The notes under the pieces were generated by a model. That model was not told the origin of the DNA. It was given only the letters and a program-made list of their open reading frames with translations, and did not search any database. A stretch of DNA of 64,000 nt, taken from Deltaproteobacteria bacterium. GTDB taxonomy: Bacteria > Desulfobacterota > Desulfobulbia > Desulfobulbales > Desulfurivibrionaceae. The stretch lies in contig JAJZRJ010000009.1 in NCBI GenBank assembly GCA_021802775.1, forward strand, positions 1 to 64,000. The letters are read 5' to 3'. Of this stretch, positions 52,126 through 61,044 are shown one piece after another (within the stretch, counting starts at the first letter, position 1; each line of letters starts with the position of its first letter). The position numbers were made by a program, and so were the translations under genes.

Positions 52126-54723
52126 TTACCGCTGGATCTCCTTCCAGTTGATGATGCGGTTGTTGCCGCGCCAGATGCCGAAGGTCGCCTCGCCCACCGG
52201 GTCGGGTTCCAGCCAGGTGGCGACATCGCCCTGGATGATGACGGTGCCGCCGAGCGGGGCCGGGTCGTTGACCGGGGTCAGGGTGATGGCCGCGGTGCCG
52301 CCGGAGAGGGTGAGTGGCGAGGCTGGCACAGTCGAGACCGCGATCGTCCCGTTTTCCACCTTGGTATAGGCAAAAACCGAGCAGTTGTCCAGAGTGTTGG
52401 TGTGCCAGGCAGCGCCGTCGTAGTAGAGGGCCAGGAAGGGCATGGTAAGCGCTTCGTTCTCCGGGCCAAAGGTGTTCTGGATTATTCCTTCGCCATAGCG
52501 GATGGTATTGCCCAGCGGGGTGATGGTCTTGGGCAGGTCGCCGGTGGCGGTGGTGACGCCGTCGGTGTCAACGAGGCTGTTCACGATGATGGCCAGTCTT
52601 GCGGTGAAGGGGCCGATTCGGGCCTGGTCCGTCTCGGTCGGCAAGGTGCGGGTGTAGGTGAAGGAGTCGTTGCCCAGGGTCACGGTGAGCGGGACCACCG
52701 TATCGGTGATCACCGCGGTGGCCTGGTCCGGCACCGCGTTCACCACCATCTTGGTCAGATTGTCTTTCCCGTTCTGGAGCAGGTCGCTGGCAGGATAGCC
52801 GAGACCAAGGTTGGCGATGGTGAATTTCCGGAAGTCGTCCCGGTAGTTCTGTACCTGGCCAAGCAGGGTATTCCAGGCCGCGACCGCGAGCTGCGGCCGC
52901 ACGGCATAGGAAAAGGGCTGGCCGGTGTAGGTGAAGCCGTTGCAGAGGTTGGCCAGGGAACCATTGACCGCCACCGCGGTGGTGAACTGGTCCGGATAGA
53001 AGCGGCCGATGGCGGCGCTGGTGGAGGCTGGGATGGTGACGCCGGGCACCAGGTAATCGGGCGGGGCAGCGGTGATGGTGAAGACCCCCACCTCGGAGAT
53101 GCTCTGGTTGTCGATGGTTTTTGAGCCGTTGTCCGTGGCTGCGATGGAGATCGTGCTCTGGCCGAGGGAGCCGGTGCTGCCGCCGGCCGGCGCTACCAGA
53201 TTGAGCGATAGGGGGATGTTGTTGAGCGCGAAGTTCGGGGTGACCGCGTTATCGCAAAAATCGCTGTTGGCCTCGCTGTCCGCCACCCACTGCACCCCCT
53301 TGACCCGCAGGTTGAAGGATTCCCCCGCCTTTTTGAACTTGGTGCACGAGCCGTTCGTGCTGGCGCAGTCGGCGTTCGGGTCCGGGCTTTCGACGCAGAG
53401 CCCGGCGGGCCGCACCACGAAAGTATCGTTGCCGTCAAGGATGGTGCTGCCGTCGTTGTAGGAGAGATCCAGGCGAATCTGACCGGCGTCGCTGTATTTG
53501 ACGGTGAAGGTGGCATCGCCGCTGGCATTGAAGGTAAGCGGCACGGTGGTGGGATTCCCGGCATTGACTTGAGTGCCGTTAATAAAGATCGGCATGGTAC
53601 CGGTGGCCGGATTGACGTAGCTCAGCAGGAAGGTGATGTTCCTGGTCACCGAGGTGAAGACGTCCTGGCAACGCCGCGGCGAGCCGCTGCGGCTGGCCGC
53701 GGTCAGGGTGATGGCACTGGAGGTCTTGTTGGCGATCTGGGTGGGGACGCTGAAGAGAAAGCCGCTGTCGGAAAATTCCATGGTGCAGTCGCCAGCTATC
53801 CCGTTTTCCCGGCACAGGTAACTCACGTTGGGATTGGCGCTGTTGATGCCGAAGGTAACGATGCCGGGGCTGTTCTGCCGGAAGCGCATGCCCAGGCTGC
53901 CGTTGCTGAAGGTCCTGGTCTGGCCGTCCACCCAGCCTGTGGAGGGGGACATGGTCACCGTGACCGCGCCGGTATAAAGTTGGGAGCAGTCGGCATTCTG
54001 GCACACCTTCACCGTAATGGTCTCGGTGTCGCAGGTCAGCCCCTGGCCGTCATGCCAGATCTCGTAATGATCCACATTGCTGGTTGGTGTGGTGTTGGTC
54101 GCGCCCTCGGTGGGCGTCGAGCCGGTATCGGTCCAGGAGCCGGAGCCGTTGGGCACCCGGCCGATGTCCTTGCTGCTGGAGGTGTGGTCTGCCAGGGTGA
54201 GGCTACAGTCCGACGGCACACTCCACTCGTTGGTCGGTGAATTGCTGTAGTAGCGGAGATGGTCCACCACCACGGCGGCATTGGTGGTGAGTTGCTGGGT
54301 GGTATCGGTGAGCAGCAGCTCCCCGCGCTCGGAACTGATGTTGTTGATGCGATAGACAATGAAGCTGCCGGCCGGAAAGGTGGTTGCAGTGGTACAGACC
54401 TGGCCGGGACAGTTGTTGTCCGAATACTCTCCGCCGCCGGGCAGGTAGGAGGTTGCCTGGTTGCTGCCCTGACCGAGCACCACGCTGCTGTTGGTGTTGT
54501 TGTCGTGGAAATAGAGTTTCCAGCCGGAGATATTGGTTGGTTGCAGGAAGTATATCTCGACGAACTCCAGGTTGCCCTGGCCGCCGCCGCCGGAAAAAAG
54601 TTCGTTCAATACCACCTTGCCGCTGTTGGTGGTCGAACATTGCAGATTGAGGGCAGCGGCGCTGGTGGCCACGCCAAGGAGCAGCAGGAGCGCAAACAGC
54701 AGGTGGCGGAGTGGTCTGCCCAT
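52126..54723 (-). CDS. mshQ: MshQ-like large adhesin-type protein with lamin-tail-like N-terminus
   Basis: An 865-residue secreted protein. The ATG at 54723 starts the signal peptide (HLLFALLLLLGVATSAAA). Residues ~25-190 look like a lamin-tail/LTD beta sandwich (KVVLNELFSGGGG, LEFVEIYFLQPTNISGWKLYF, GSFIVYRINNI). The middle is made of beta-rich repeats (ITLTAASRSGSP, ATFTVKYSDAGQIRLDLSYN). The C-terminal ~250 residues match the DUF6701 region of MshQ (FTARLAIIVNSLVDTDGV, GNTIRYGEGIIQNTFGPENE). In Vibrio, MshQ carries a LamG-like domain instead. It follows dusB by 4 bases, heading the run. Confidence 0.85.
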   Translation of the reverse strand: MGRPLRHLLFALLLLLGVATSAAALNLQCSTTNSGKVVLNELFSGGGGQGNLEFVEIYFLQPTNISGWKLYFHDNNTNSSVVLGQGSNQATSYLPGGGEYSDNNCPGQVCTTATTFPAGSFIVYRINNISSERGELLLTDTTQQLTTNAAVVVDHLRYYSNSPTNEWSVPSDCSLTLADHTSSSKDIGRVPNGSGSWTDTGSTPTEGATNTTPTSNVDHYEIWHDGQGLTCDTETITVKVCQNADCSQLYTGAVTVTMSPSTGWVDGQTRTFSNGSLGMRFRQNSPGIVTFGINSANPNVSYLCRENGIAGDCTMEFSDSGFLFSVPTQIANKTSSAITLTAASRSGSPRRCQDVFTSVTRNITFLLSYVNPATGTMPIFINGTQVNAGNPTTVPLTFNASGDATFTVKYSDAGQIRLDLSYNDGSTILDGNDTFVVRPAGLCVESPDPNADCASTNGSCTKFKKAGESFNLRVKGVQWVADSEANSDFCDNAVTPNFALNNIPLSLNLVAPAGGSTGSLGQSTISIAATDNGSKTIDNQSISEVGVFTITAAPPDYLVPGVTIPASTSAAIGRFYPDQFTTAVAVNGSLANLCNGFTYTGQPFSYAVRPQLAVAAWNTLLGQVQNYRDDFRKFTIANLGLGYPASDLLQNGKDNLTKMVVNAVPDQATAVITDTVVPLTVTLGNDSFTYTRTLPTETDQARIGPFTARLAIIVNSLVDTDGVTTATGDLPKTITPLGNTIRYGEGIIQNTFGPENEALTMPFLALYYDGAAWHTNTLDNCSVFAYTKVENGTIAVSTVPASPLTLSGGTAAITLTPVNDPAPLGGTVIIQGDVATWLEPDPVGEATFGIWRGNNRIINWKEIQR

Positions 54724-54727
54724 GTTA

Positions 54728-55675
54728 TTATGTCTGGTCCGGGTTCGGCAACGGCGATGCCGCGATGAGGTGTTCCAGTTCTTCCATGCTTCTTGTCGCA
54801 TAAATCGCCCGGCGAATCAAGCTGCCGCCGGCAATACCGCGGAAGTATTTGCCCGCGTGATTTTTCACCGGGGCGAGATGGGTATGCGGCCGGTATTGCC
54901 GGATCAGCTCCAGGTGGCGGCGCAGAGCCTGTTGCCGGAAGGCGAGGGAGGGCGATTCCGGCGCCGCCGGGTCGAAGATCCACGGCTCGCCCACCGCGGC
55001 CCGGCCGATCATTACGCCGTCGCAGCCGGTTTCCGCCATCATGGCCAGCCCCTTGGCGCGGGATTTGATATCGCCGTTGCCGATCACCGGGATGGCGACC
55101 GCTTCCTTCACCCGCCGGATCACCGACCAGTCCACGATGCCGCCGAAGCCATCGCTCCACGTGCGGGCATGGATGATGAGGGCGGCGGCACCGTTCGCCT
55201 CGGCCATCCTGGCAAAATCCGGGGCGATGAGCTGTTGATGGTTCCAGCCGGAACGGAATTTCACTGTCACCGGCAGGGTGGTGTTCCTGACCACCGCGCT
55301 GATGATCGCCCCTGCGATCTTCGGCTCCCGCATCAGGGCGCAGCCGGCACCCTTTCTGGTCACCTTCTTTACCGGGCAGCCCATGTTGATGTCGATGGCG
55401 TCGATGGGCATAGCCGAGAGGATGGCCGCCGCCTCGCCCATGGTCTCGGGTTCAGCGCCGAAGAGCTGCATTACCACCGGCCGTTCCGCGGGAATGGTGG
55501 CAATCATGTCCAGGGTGTTTTTTTGCCGGAAGACCAGGCCATGGCAGCTGATCATCTCGGAATAACAGAGATCGGCGCCGTATTCGCGGCAGAGCAGGCG
55601 GAAGGGCAGGTCGGTAAAACCGGCCAGCGGCGCCAGGATGAAGGGGTTGTCCAGGATGAGGGGGCCAAGGCGCAT
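54728..55675 (-). CDS. dusB: tRNA-dihydrouridine synthase (DusB type)
   Basis: FMN enzyme that reduces uridines in the tRNA D-arm to dihydrouridine. 315 residues. Seen: LAPLAGFTDLPFRLLCREYGADL, catalytic cysteine in NMGCPVKKVTRKGAGCALM, VTVKFRSGWN, HARTWSDGFGG and IPVIGNGDIKS, with the FMN-phosphate motif GVMIGRAAVGEPWIF. It lies between tkt and mshQ on the same strand, with only 4 bases to mshQ, which suggests read-through into the pilus genes. Confidence 0.95.
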   Translation of the reverse strand: MRLGPLILDNPFILAPLAGFTDLPFRLLCREYGADLCYSEMISCHGLVFRQKNTLDMIATIPAERPVVMQLFGAEPETMGEAAAILSAMPIDAIDINMGCPVKKVTRKGAGCALMREPKIAGAIISAVVRNTTLPVTVKFRSGWNHQQLIAPDFARMAEANGAAALIIHARTWSDGFGGIVDWSVIRRVKEAVAIPVIGNGDIKSRAKGLAMMAETGCDGVMIGRAAVGEPWIFDPAAPESPSLAFRQQALRRHLELIRQYRPHTHLAPVKNHAGKYFRGIAGGSLIRRAIYATRSMEELEHLIAASPLPNPDQT

Positions 55676-55696
55676 GGTGTTGGGGATAGGAGAATA

Positions 55697-55775
55697 CAGG
55701 AGTCAGAAGCCGGGAGACAGAATGTTCATTCTCCTGCTGCTGTTGCTCGACTTCTGGCTCCTGACTTCCGGCTTC
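55697..55775. repeat. Imperfect inverted repeat between tkt and dusB
   Basis: A left arm of about 28 bases (55697-55724, including CAGGAGTCAGAAGCCGG) is matched imperfectly by a right arm (55727-55775, including CTTCTGGCTCCTGACTTCC), with AATG-TT-CATT at the centre. The motif CAGGAGTCAGAAG is typical of small dispersed palindromic repeats in environmental genomes. It may act as a MITE-like relic or an RNA hairpin after tkt. Confidence 0.6.
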
Positions 55776-55781
55776 TTTTTG

Positions 55782-57776
55782 TCACAACACTTCTTCCACG
55801 GCCTGGGCCACATTCTCCACGGTGAAGCCGAAGAGTTTGAAGAGCTGCTCGGCCGGGGCGGATTCGCCGAAGCGGTCGAGCCCCACCACCTTGCCCGTAA
55901 GGCCCACGTACTTGTACCAGCCGCCGCTGACCCCGGCCTCCACCGCCACGCGGGCAGTGACCGCGGCGGGCAGCACCGATTCGCGGTAGGCGACATCCTG
56001 GGCGTCGAAGACATTGGTGCAGGGCATCGAGACCACCCGCACCTTTTTGCCCTTGTCGGCCAGGGTCTTGGCCGCGTTCATGGCCAGTTCCACCTCGGAG
56101 CCGGTGGCAATGAGGATGGCATCCGGCGAGCCACAGCCGCAGTCGTGGAGGATATAGCCGCCGCGGCTGATGTTCTTGAGCTGCTCGTCGGTGCGGGCCA
56201 TGTGCGGCAGGTTCTGGCGGGAAAGCGCCAGGCAGCTCGGGCCGTCCTGCTTCTCCACCGCGGCCTTCCAGGCCACGGCCGTTTCCACCCCGTCGCAGGG
56301 CCGCCAGAGGTTGGTGTTGGGAATCAGGCGCAGGGTGGCCACCTGCTCCACCGGCTGGTGGGTGGGGCCGTCCTCGCCCAGGCCGATGGAGTCGTGGGTG
56401 AGCACCTGGATGGTGTGCGCCTTCATCAGGGCCGACATGCGGATGGCGTTGCGGGCGTATTCCGAGAAGATGAGGAAGGTGGCGCCATAGGGGATGAAGC
56501 CGCCGTGCAGGGCGATACCGTTCATGATCGCAGCCATGCCGAACTCGCGCACCCCGTAGAAGACGTAGTTGCCGCCGGCCTCGTTCTGGATGCCCTTGCT
56601 GCCCGACCAGAGGGTGAGGTTGGAGCCGGCAAGGTCGGCCGAGCCGCCGAGGAATTCGGGCAGCAGCGGGCCATAGCCGTTGAGGCAGTTCTGCGAGGCC
56701 TTGCGGGTGGCGACCTTTTCCGCCTTGGCGTTGACCGCGGCGATGAAGGCCTCCGCCTTCTGCGGCCAGTCGGCCGGCAGCGTGCCGGCCAGGCGGCGAG
56801 CAAGCTCGGCGGCCAGTTCCGGATGAGCCGTCTTGTAGGCAGCGAAACGCTGATTCCAGGCGGCCTCGCGCTCGGCGCCCCTCTTCTTGGCATCCCAACC
56901 GGCGTAAATCTCGGCCGGTATCTCGAAGGGGGCATGGGGCCAATTGATGGTTTTGCGGGTGAGGGCGATCTCGTCGTCGCCCAGGGGCGCGCCGTGGCAT
57001 ACCTCCTTGCCCTGCTTGTTGGGCGAACCAAAGCCGATGATGGTCTTGCAGCAGATCAGCGAGGGCTGGTCCGTGACCCGTTTGGCCTCGGCCGTCGCCT
57101 TTTTCACTGCCTCGGCGTCGTGGCCGTCCACCCCTTCGATCACGTGCCAGCCGTAGGCGCGGAAGCGGGCCGGGGTGTTGTCGGTGAACCAGCCCTCCAC
57201 CTCACCGTCGATGGAGATGCCGTTGTCGTCGTAGAAGACGATGAGCTTGCCGAGTTTGAGCGTCCCGGCCAGCGAGCACGCCTCATGGGAGAGGCCCTCC
57301 ATCATGCAGCCGTCGCCCATGAAGACGTAGGTGTGGTGGTCGATGATCTCGTGACCGGGGCGATTGAACTGGCCAGCCAGGGTCTTTTCGGCGATGGCCA
57401 TGCCCACTGCGTTGGCAATGCCCTGGCCCAGGGGACCGGTGGTGGTCTCCACCCCGGGGGTGTAGCCGTATTCCGGATGGCCCGGGGTCTTGGCGTGGAG
57501 CTGGCGGAAATTCTTGATCTCCGCCATGGGCAGGTCGTAGCCGGAGAGATGCAGCAGCGAGTAGATCAGCATGGAGCCGTGGCCGTTGGAGAGTACGAAG
57601 CGGTCGCGGTTGGCCCACTTGGGGTTGGCCGGATTGTGGCTCAGGAAGTCGTTCCACAAGACCTCGGCGATGTCGGCCATGCCCATGGGCGCGCCGGGGT
57701 GGCCGGATTTTGCCTTCTGGACGGCGTCCATGCTGAGGGCGCGGATGGCGTTGGCGAGTTCTCTGCGGGTGGGCAT
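55782..57776 (-). CDS. tkt: Transketolase
   Basis: Thiamine-diphosphate enzyme of the non-oxidative pentose phosphate pathway. 664 residues, full length. Seen: [36 protein letters not shown], the TPP motif GDGCMMEG (residues 154-161) ending in [22 protein letters not shown] and the C-terminal domain ([18 protein letters not shown]). GGAGG lies 8 bases before the ATG. It precedes dusB by about 106 bases holding an inverted repeat. Confidence 0.98.
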   Translation of the reverse strand: MPTRRELANAIRALSMDAVQKAKSGHPGAPMGMADIAEVLWNDFLSHNPANPKWANRDRFVLSNGHGSMLIYSLLHLSGYDLPMAEIKNFRQLHAKTPGHPEYGYTPGVETTTGPLGQGIANAVGMAIAEKTLAGQFNRPGHEIIDHHTYVFMGDGCMMEGLSHEACSLAGTLKLGKLIVFYDDNGISIDGEVEGWFTDNTPARFRAYGWHVIEGVDGHDAEAVKKATAEAKRVTDQPSLICCKTIIGFGSPNKQGKEVCHGAPLGDDEIALTRKTINWPHAPFEIPAEIYAGWDAKKRGAEREAAWNQRFAAYKTAHPELAAELARRLAGTLPADWPQKAEAFIAAVNAKAEKVATRKASQNCLNGYGPLLPEFLGGSADLAGSNLTLWSGSKGIQNEAGGNYVFYGVREFGMAAIMNGIALHGGFIPYGATFLIFSEYARNAIRMSALMKAHTIQVLTHDSIGLGEDGPTHQPVEQVATLRLIPNTNLWRPCDGVETAVAWKAAVEKQDGPSCLALSRQNLPHMARTDEQLKNISRGGYILHDCGCGSPDAILIATGSEVELAMNAAKTLADKGKKVRVVSMPCTNVFDAQDVAYRESVLPAAVTARVAVEAGVSGGWYKYVGLTGKVVGLDRFGESAPAEQLFKLFGFTVENVAQAVEEVL

Positions 57777-57817
57777 AGGGTCCTCCGGATGGTGATCGGT
57801 ATCGTTGCGAACAAATC

Positions 57818-58444
57818 CTAGCGAATGGTGGTGTTGGCCGGCGCCGGCGCGATGGTCGGGGCGGTCGTTGTGGCCGGGGGCGTCTTGGGTAGGCCGCCGC
57901 GGCGCTGCTGTTTCGACAGCACCCGGAAGAGGCGGATGTAGATCTGCTCGCCCAGTTTGTCGGTGAGCGTCTGCAGGGCCTGGCGCTTGTTGCTGTCGGT
58001 CTGCGCGGTGCTGCCCCCCAGGTTATAAGTTTCTTCCAGGCTGTAGCCGTTCATCTGCCAGATGGTGCGGCCGGTGGCCACTTCCTTGATGGTGTAGTTG
58101 ACGGTCAGCACCGCCTTCAAGGTCTTGGCGGTATCGGTGACGTCGTAGGAAAGGCCGGGATAGCTCACCGAGGCAACGGTGCCGTTGAGCACGTAATCCG
58201 CCTCGGTCTGGCTCCCCGCCAGGGTGATGCGTTTCGCCTGCATCAGCCAGTCGCTGATGGCGTTGCGGATGTTCGATTCGAGGTTCAGTTCATTGGTGGA
58301 ATTGGGCCACACCGGCACATAGAGGCGCACCTGCGCCCCCAGTTCCTCGTCGGGCAGCATGTTGGGGTTGTAGTAACCGCACCCCGCCAGGGTGAGGAGG
58401 AAGAGCAGCGGCAGCAGAGAGAACGGGACGAGCTTCCTTGCCAT
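57818..58444 (-). CDS. lptE: LPS-assembly lipoprotein LptE-like
   Basis: A 208-residue outer-membrane lipoprotein, the plug partner of LptD in lipopolysaccharide export. Signal peptide with lipobox LTLAGC (cysteine at residue 22), followed by GYY. The mature domain has the LptE pattern ([67 protein letters not shown]). A proline/threonine/alanine-rich tail ends it. It follows leuS by 3 bases, the leuS-lptE arrangement widespread in proteobacteria. Confidence 0.9.
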   Translation of the reverse strand: MARKLVPFSLLPLLFLLTLAGCGYYNPNMLPDEELGAQVRLYVPVWPNSTNELNLESNIRNAISDWLMQAKRITLAGSQTEADYVLNGTVASVSYPGLSYDVTDTAKTLKAVLTVNYTIKEVATGRTIWQMNGYSLEETYNLGGSTAQTDSNKRQALQTLTDKLGEQIYIRLFRVLSKQQRRGGLPKTPPATTTAPTIAPAPANTTIR

Positions 58445-58447
58445 GGG

Positions 58448-60940
58448 CTACACCACGATGTTGATCAGTTTGTTGGGCACGACGATGACCTTCTTGGCCG
58501 GTTTGCCTTCCATGAATTTCCGCACCTTGTCGTCGGCCAGTGCCAGGGCCTTGAGTTCTTCTTCATTGGTTTCCGGCGCCACGGTGAGCCGGCTGCGCAC
58601 CTTGCCGCAGATCTGCACCACAATGGTCAACTCCTCCTCTTTCGCCGCCTCCGGATCGAAGGCTGGCCAGGGCAGGCCGTCGAGGGCTTCGGTATGCCCG
58701 ATCCGCTGCCACAGCTCGGCGGTGAGATGGGGCACCATGGGCGACAGCAGGATGAGGATCGCCTCCACCGCGGCGCGGACCACCACCGGCTCCACCGGTT
58801 CCCTGGCTTCCTCGGCGGTGAGGGCGAAGAGGGTGTTGGTCAGCTCCATCACCGCGCTGATGGCGGTGTTGAAGTGGAACTTAGCGTCGAGGTCGGAACC
58901 CACCTTGCGGATGGTCTGGTGGGTCTTGCGGTGCAGGCTGCGGCTCGGGTCGTTGAGCGCGGCCGGGATCGCGGTTGGCGCCTGTTGCAAGGCAGCCAGG
59001 CGGTCGCTGACAAAACGGAAGATCCGGTTCAAAAAGCGGTAGGCGCCCTCGACCCCCTGGTCGTTCCAGTCGAGGTCGCGCTCCGGCGGCGCGGCAAAGA
59101 GGCTGAAGAGGCGGACGGTATCGGCGCCGTAGCGGTCGATCAGTTCGTTGGGGTCCACCACGTTGCCCTTGGATTTGCTCATCTTGGCGCCGTCCTTGAT
59201 CACCATGCCCTGGGTGAGCAGGTTGGTGAAGGGCTCGTCCACCGTGAGGTAGCCGAGGTCGCGCAGCACCTTGGTGAAGAAGCGGGCGTAGAGCAGGTGG
59301 AGGATGGCGTGCTCCACCCCGCCGATGTACTGATCCACCGGCAGCCAGTAGTCCACCGCCTTTTTTTCCAGCGGGCCGTCGGTGAACTCCGGGCAGGCGT
59401 AACGGGCAAAGTACCAGGAGGACTCGACAAAGGTGTCCATGGTATCGGTTTCCCGCCGGGCCGGGCCGCCGCACTGGGGACAACTTGTCTTATAAAAGCT
59501 CTCCAGGGTGTGGAGCGGCGACTTGCCGGATTTGTCGAACTGCACGTCGGTGGGCAGGGTCACTGGCAGGTCCTTTTCGGGAACCGGCTGTGCCCCGCAT
59601 TTCTCGCAGTAGAGCATGGGGATGGGCGCGCCCCAGTACCGCTGGCGGGAGATGCCCCAGTCGCGCAGCCGGTAGGTGGTGCGGGCCTGGCCCACGCCCT
59701 CCTTGGCGGCGTGGTCGGTGATCGCCTTTTTCGCTGCCTCGGAGGCAAGGCCGGTGAAGGAACCGGAGGCAACCAGGGTGCCCGTCCCTTCGTGGGCCGC
59801 AGGCATGGTGGCCGGATCGAGCGGTTCGCCGCCAGGCTGCACCACCACCGTGATCGGCAGCTTGTATTTCCTGGCAAACTCGAAATCGCGCTGGTCGTGG
59901 GCCGGCACCGCCATCACCGCGCCGGTGCCGTATTCCATGAGCACGAAGTTGGCGGCATAGACCGGCAGCTTGTCGCCGGTAAAGGGGTTGACGCAGTAGC
60001 CGCCGGTGAAGACCCCTTCCTTTTCTACCTCCTCGTCCGGCTTGCGGCGCTGTTTTTCCTGGCGGGTGCGTTCCACGAATTCCCGTACCGCCGCCTCCTG
60101 CCCGGTACCCTGGCTCAACTGGTTCACCAGCGGATGTTCGGGGGCCACCGACATGAAGGTGGCGCCGAAGATGGTGTCCGGCCGGGTGGTGAAGATGGTG
60201 AGGCTGCCGGTGCCGGAAGCGAGCGGGAAATTGATCTCGGCGCCGACGCTCTTGCCGATCCAGTTGCGCTGCATGGTGAGCACCTTCTCCGGCCAGCCGG
60301 TGAGGCGGTCGCAGTCGGCGAGCAGTTCGTCGGCATAGGCGGTGATCTTGAAGAACCAGCCGTTCATCTCCCGCGGCGTGACCGGCTGGTCGCAGCGCCA
60401 GCAGGTGCCGTCGATGACCTGCTCGTTGGCGAGCACGGTCTGGCAGGTCTCGCACCAGTTGACCGTGGTCACCTTCTGGTAGACCAGCCCTTTCTCGTAC
60501 ATCCTGGTGAAGAAGAGCTGCTCCCAGCGGTAGTATTCCGGGGTGCAGGTGGCGAGCTCGCGGTCCCAGTCGTAGCTCAAGCCCATGCGCTGGAGCTGCT
60601 TCTTCATGTAGTCGATGTTCTCGAAGGTCCAGCGGGCCGGATGGGTGTCGTGCTTGATGGCGGCGTTCTCCGCCGGCAGGCCGAAGGCGTCCCAGCCCAT
60701 GGGGTGGATGACGTTGCAGCCTTGCATTCGCTGATAGCGGGCCACCACGTCGCCGATGGTGTAGTTGCGCACGTGGCCCATGTGGATGCGGCCCGAGGGG
60801 TAGGGGAACATCTCCAGCAGGTAGTATTTCTTGCGGCCAGGGTCGGCCTGCACCTTGAAGGTCTTGTCGGTGAGCCAATGGGTGCGCCATTTTTCTTCAA
60901 TGGCCTGGAAATCGTAGCGCGTGGTGTCGGGCGTGGTCAT
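58448..60940 (-). CDS. leuS: Leucyl-tRNA synthetase
   Basis: Class Ia synthetase charging tRNA-Leu. 830 residues. Seen: the HIGH-type motif [21 protein letters not shown]1 editing domain with [21 protein letters not shown], two zinc-binding CxxC pairs ([17 protein letters not shown]), [16 protein letters not shown] in [12 protein letters not shown], and the anticodon-binding domain. It lies 104 bases after the dnaB stop on the same strand. Confidence 0.98.
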   Translation of the reverse strand: MTTPDTTRYDFQAIEEKWRTHWLTDKTFKVQADPGRKKYYLLEMFPYPSGRIHMGHVRNYTIGDVVARYQRMQGCNVIHPMGWDAFGLPAENAAIKHDTHPARWTFENIDYMKKQLQRMGLSYDWDRELATCTPEYYRWEQLFFTRMYEKGLVYQKVTTVNWCETCQTVLANEQVIDGTCWRCDQPVTPREMNGWFFKITAYADELLADCDRLTGWPEKVLTMQRNWIGKSVGAEINFPLASGTGSLTIFTTRPDTIFGATFMSVAPEHPLVNQLSQGTGQEAAVREFVERTRQEKQRRKPDEEVEKEGVFTGGYCVNPFTGDKLPVYAANFVLMEYGTGAVMAVPAHDQRDFEFARKYKLPITVVVQPGGEPLDPATMPAAHEGTGTLVASGSFTGLASEAAKKAITDHAAKEGVGQARTTYRLRDWGISRQRYWGAPIPMLYCEKCGAQPVPEKDLPVTLPTDVQFDKSGKSPLHTLESFYKTSCPQCGGPARRETDTMDTFVESSWYFARYACPEFTDGPLEKKAVDYWLPVDQYIGGVEHAILHLLYARFFTKVLRDLGYLTVDEPFTNLLTQGMVIKDGAKMSKSKGNVVDPNELIDRYGADTVRLFSLFAAPPERDLDWNDQGVEGAYRFLNRIFRFVSDRLAALQQAPTAIPAALNDPSRSLHRKTHQTIRKVGSDLDAKFHFNTAISAVMELTNTLFALTAEEAREPVEPVVVRAAVEAILILLSPMVPHLTAELWQRIGHTEALDGLPWPAFDPEAAKEEELTIVVQICGKVRSRLTVAPETNEEELKALALADDKVRKFMEGKPAKKVIVVPNKLINIVV

Positions 60941-61044
60941 GAGATCGCTATCACATGTTCGTTGGTTTCAGTCGATGCGCCGACGGGAGTGCCGCGCCGC
61001 GCACCTTGGTTATTACTTGACCGGCGCCCAAAACACAAGCCTTC

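Noticed and set aside
55638-57821. 727-codon plus-strand open frame opposite tkt
   Set aside because: Shadow of the transketolase gene in the complementary frame, with no family features.
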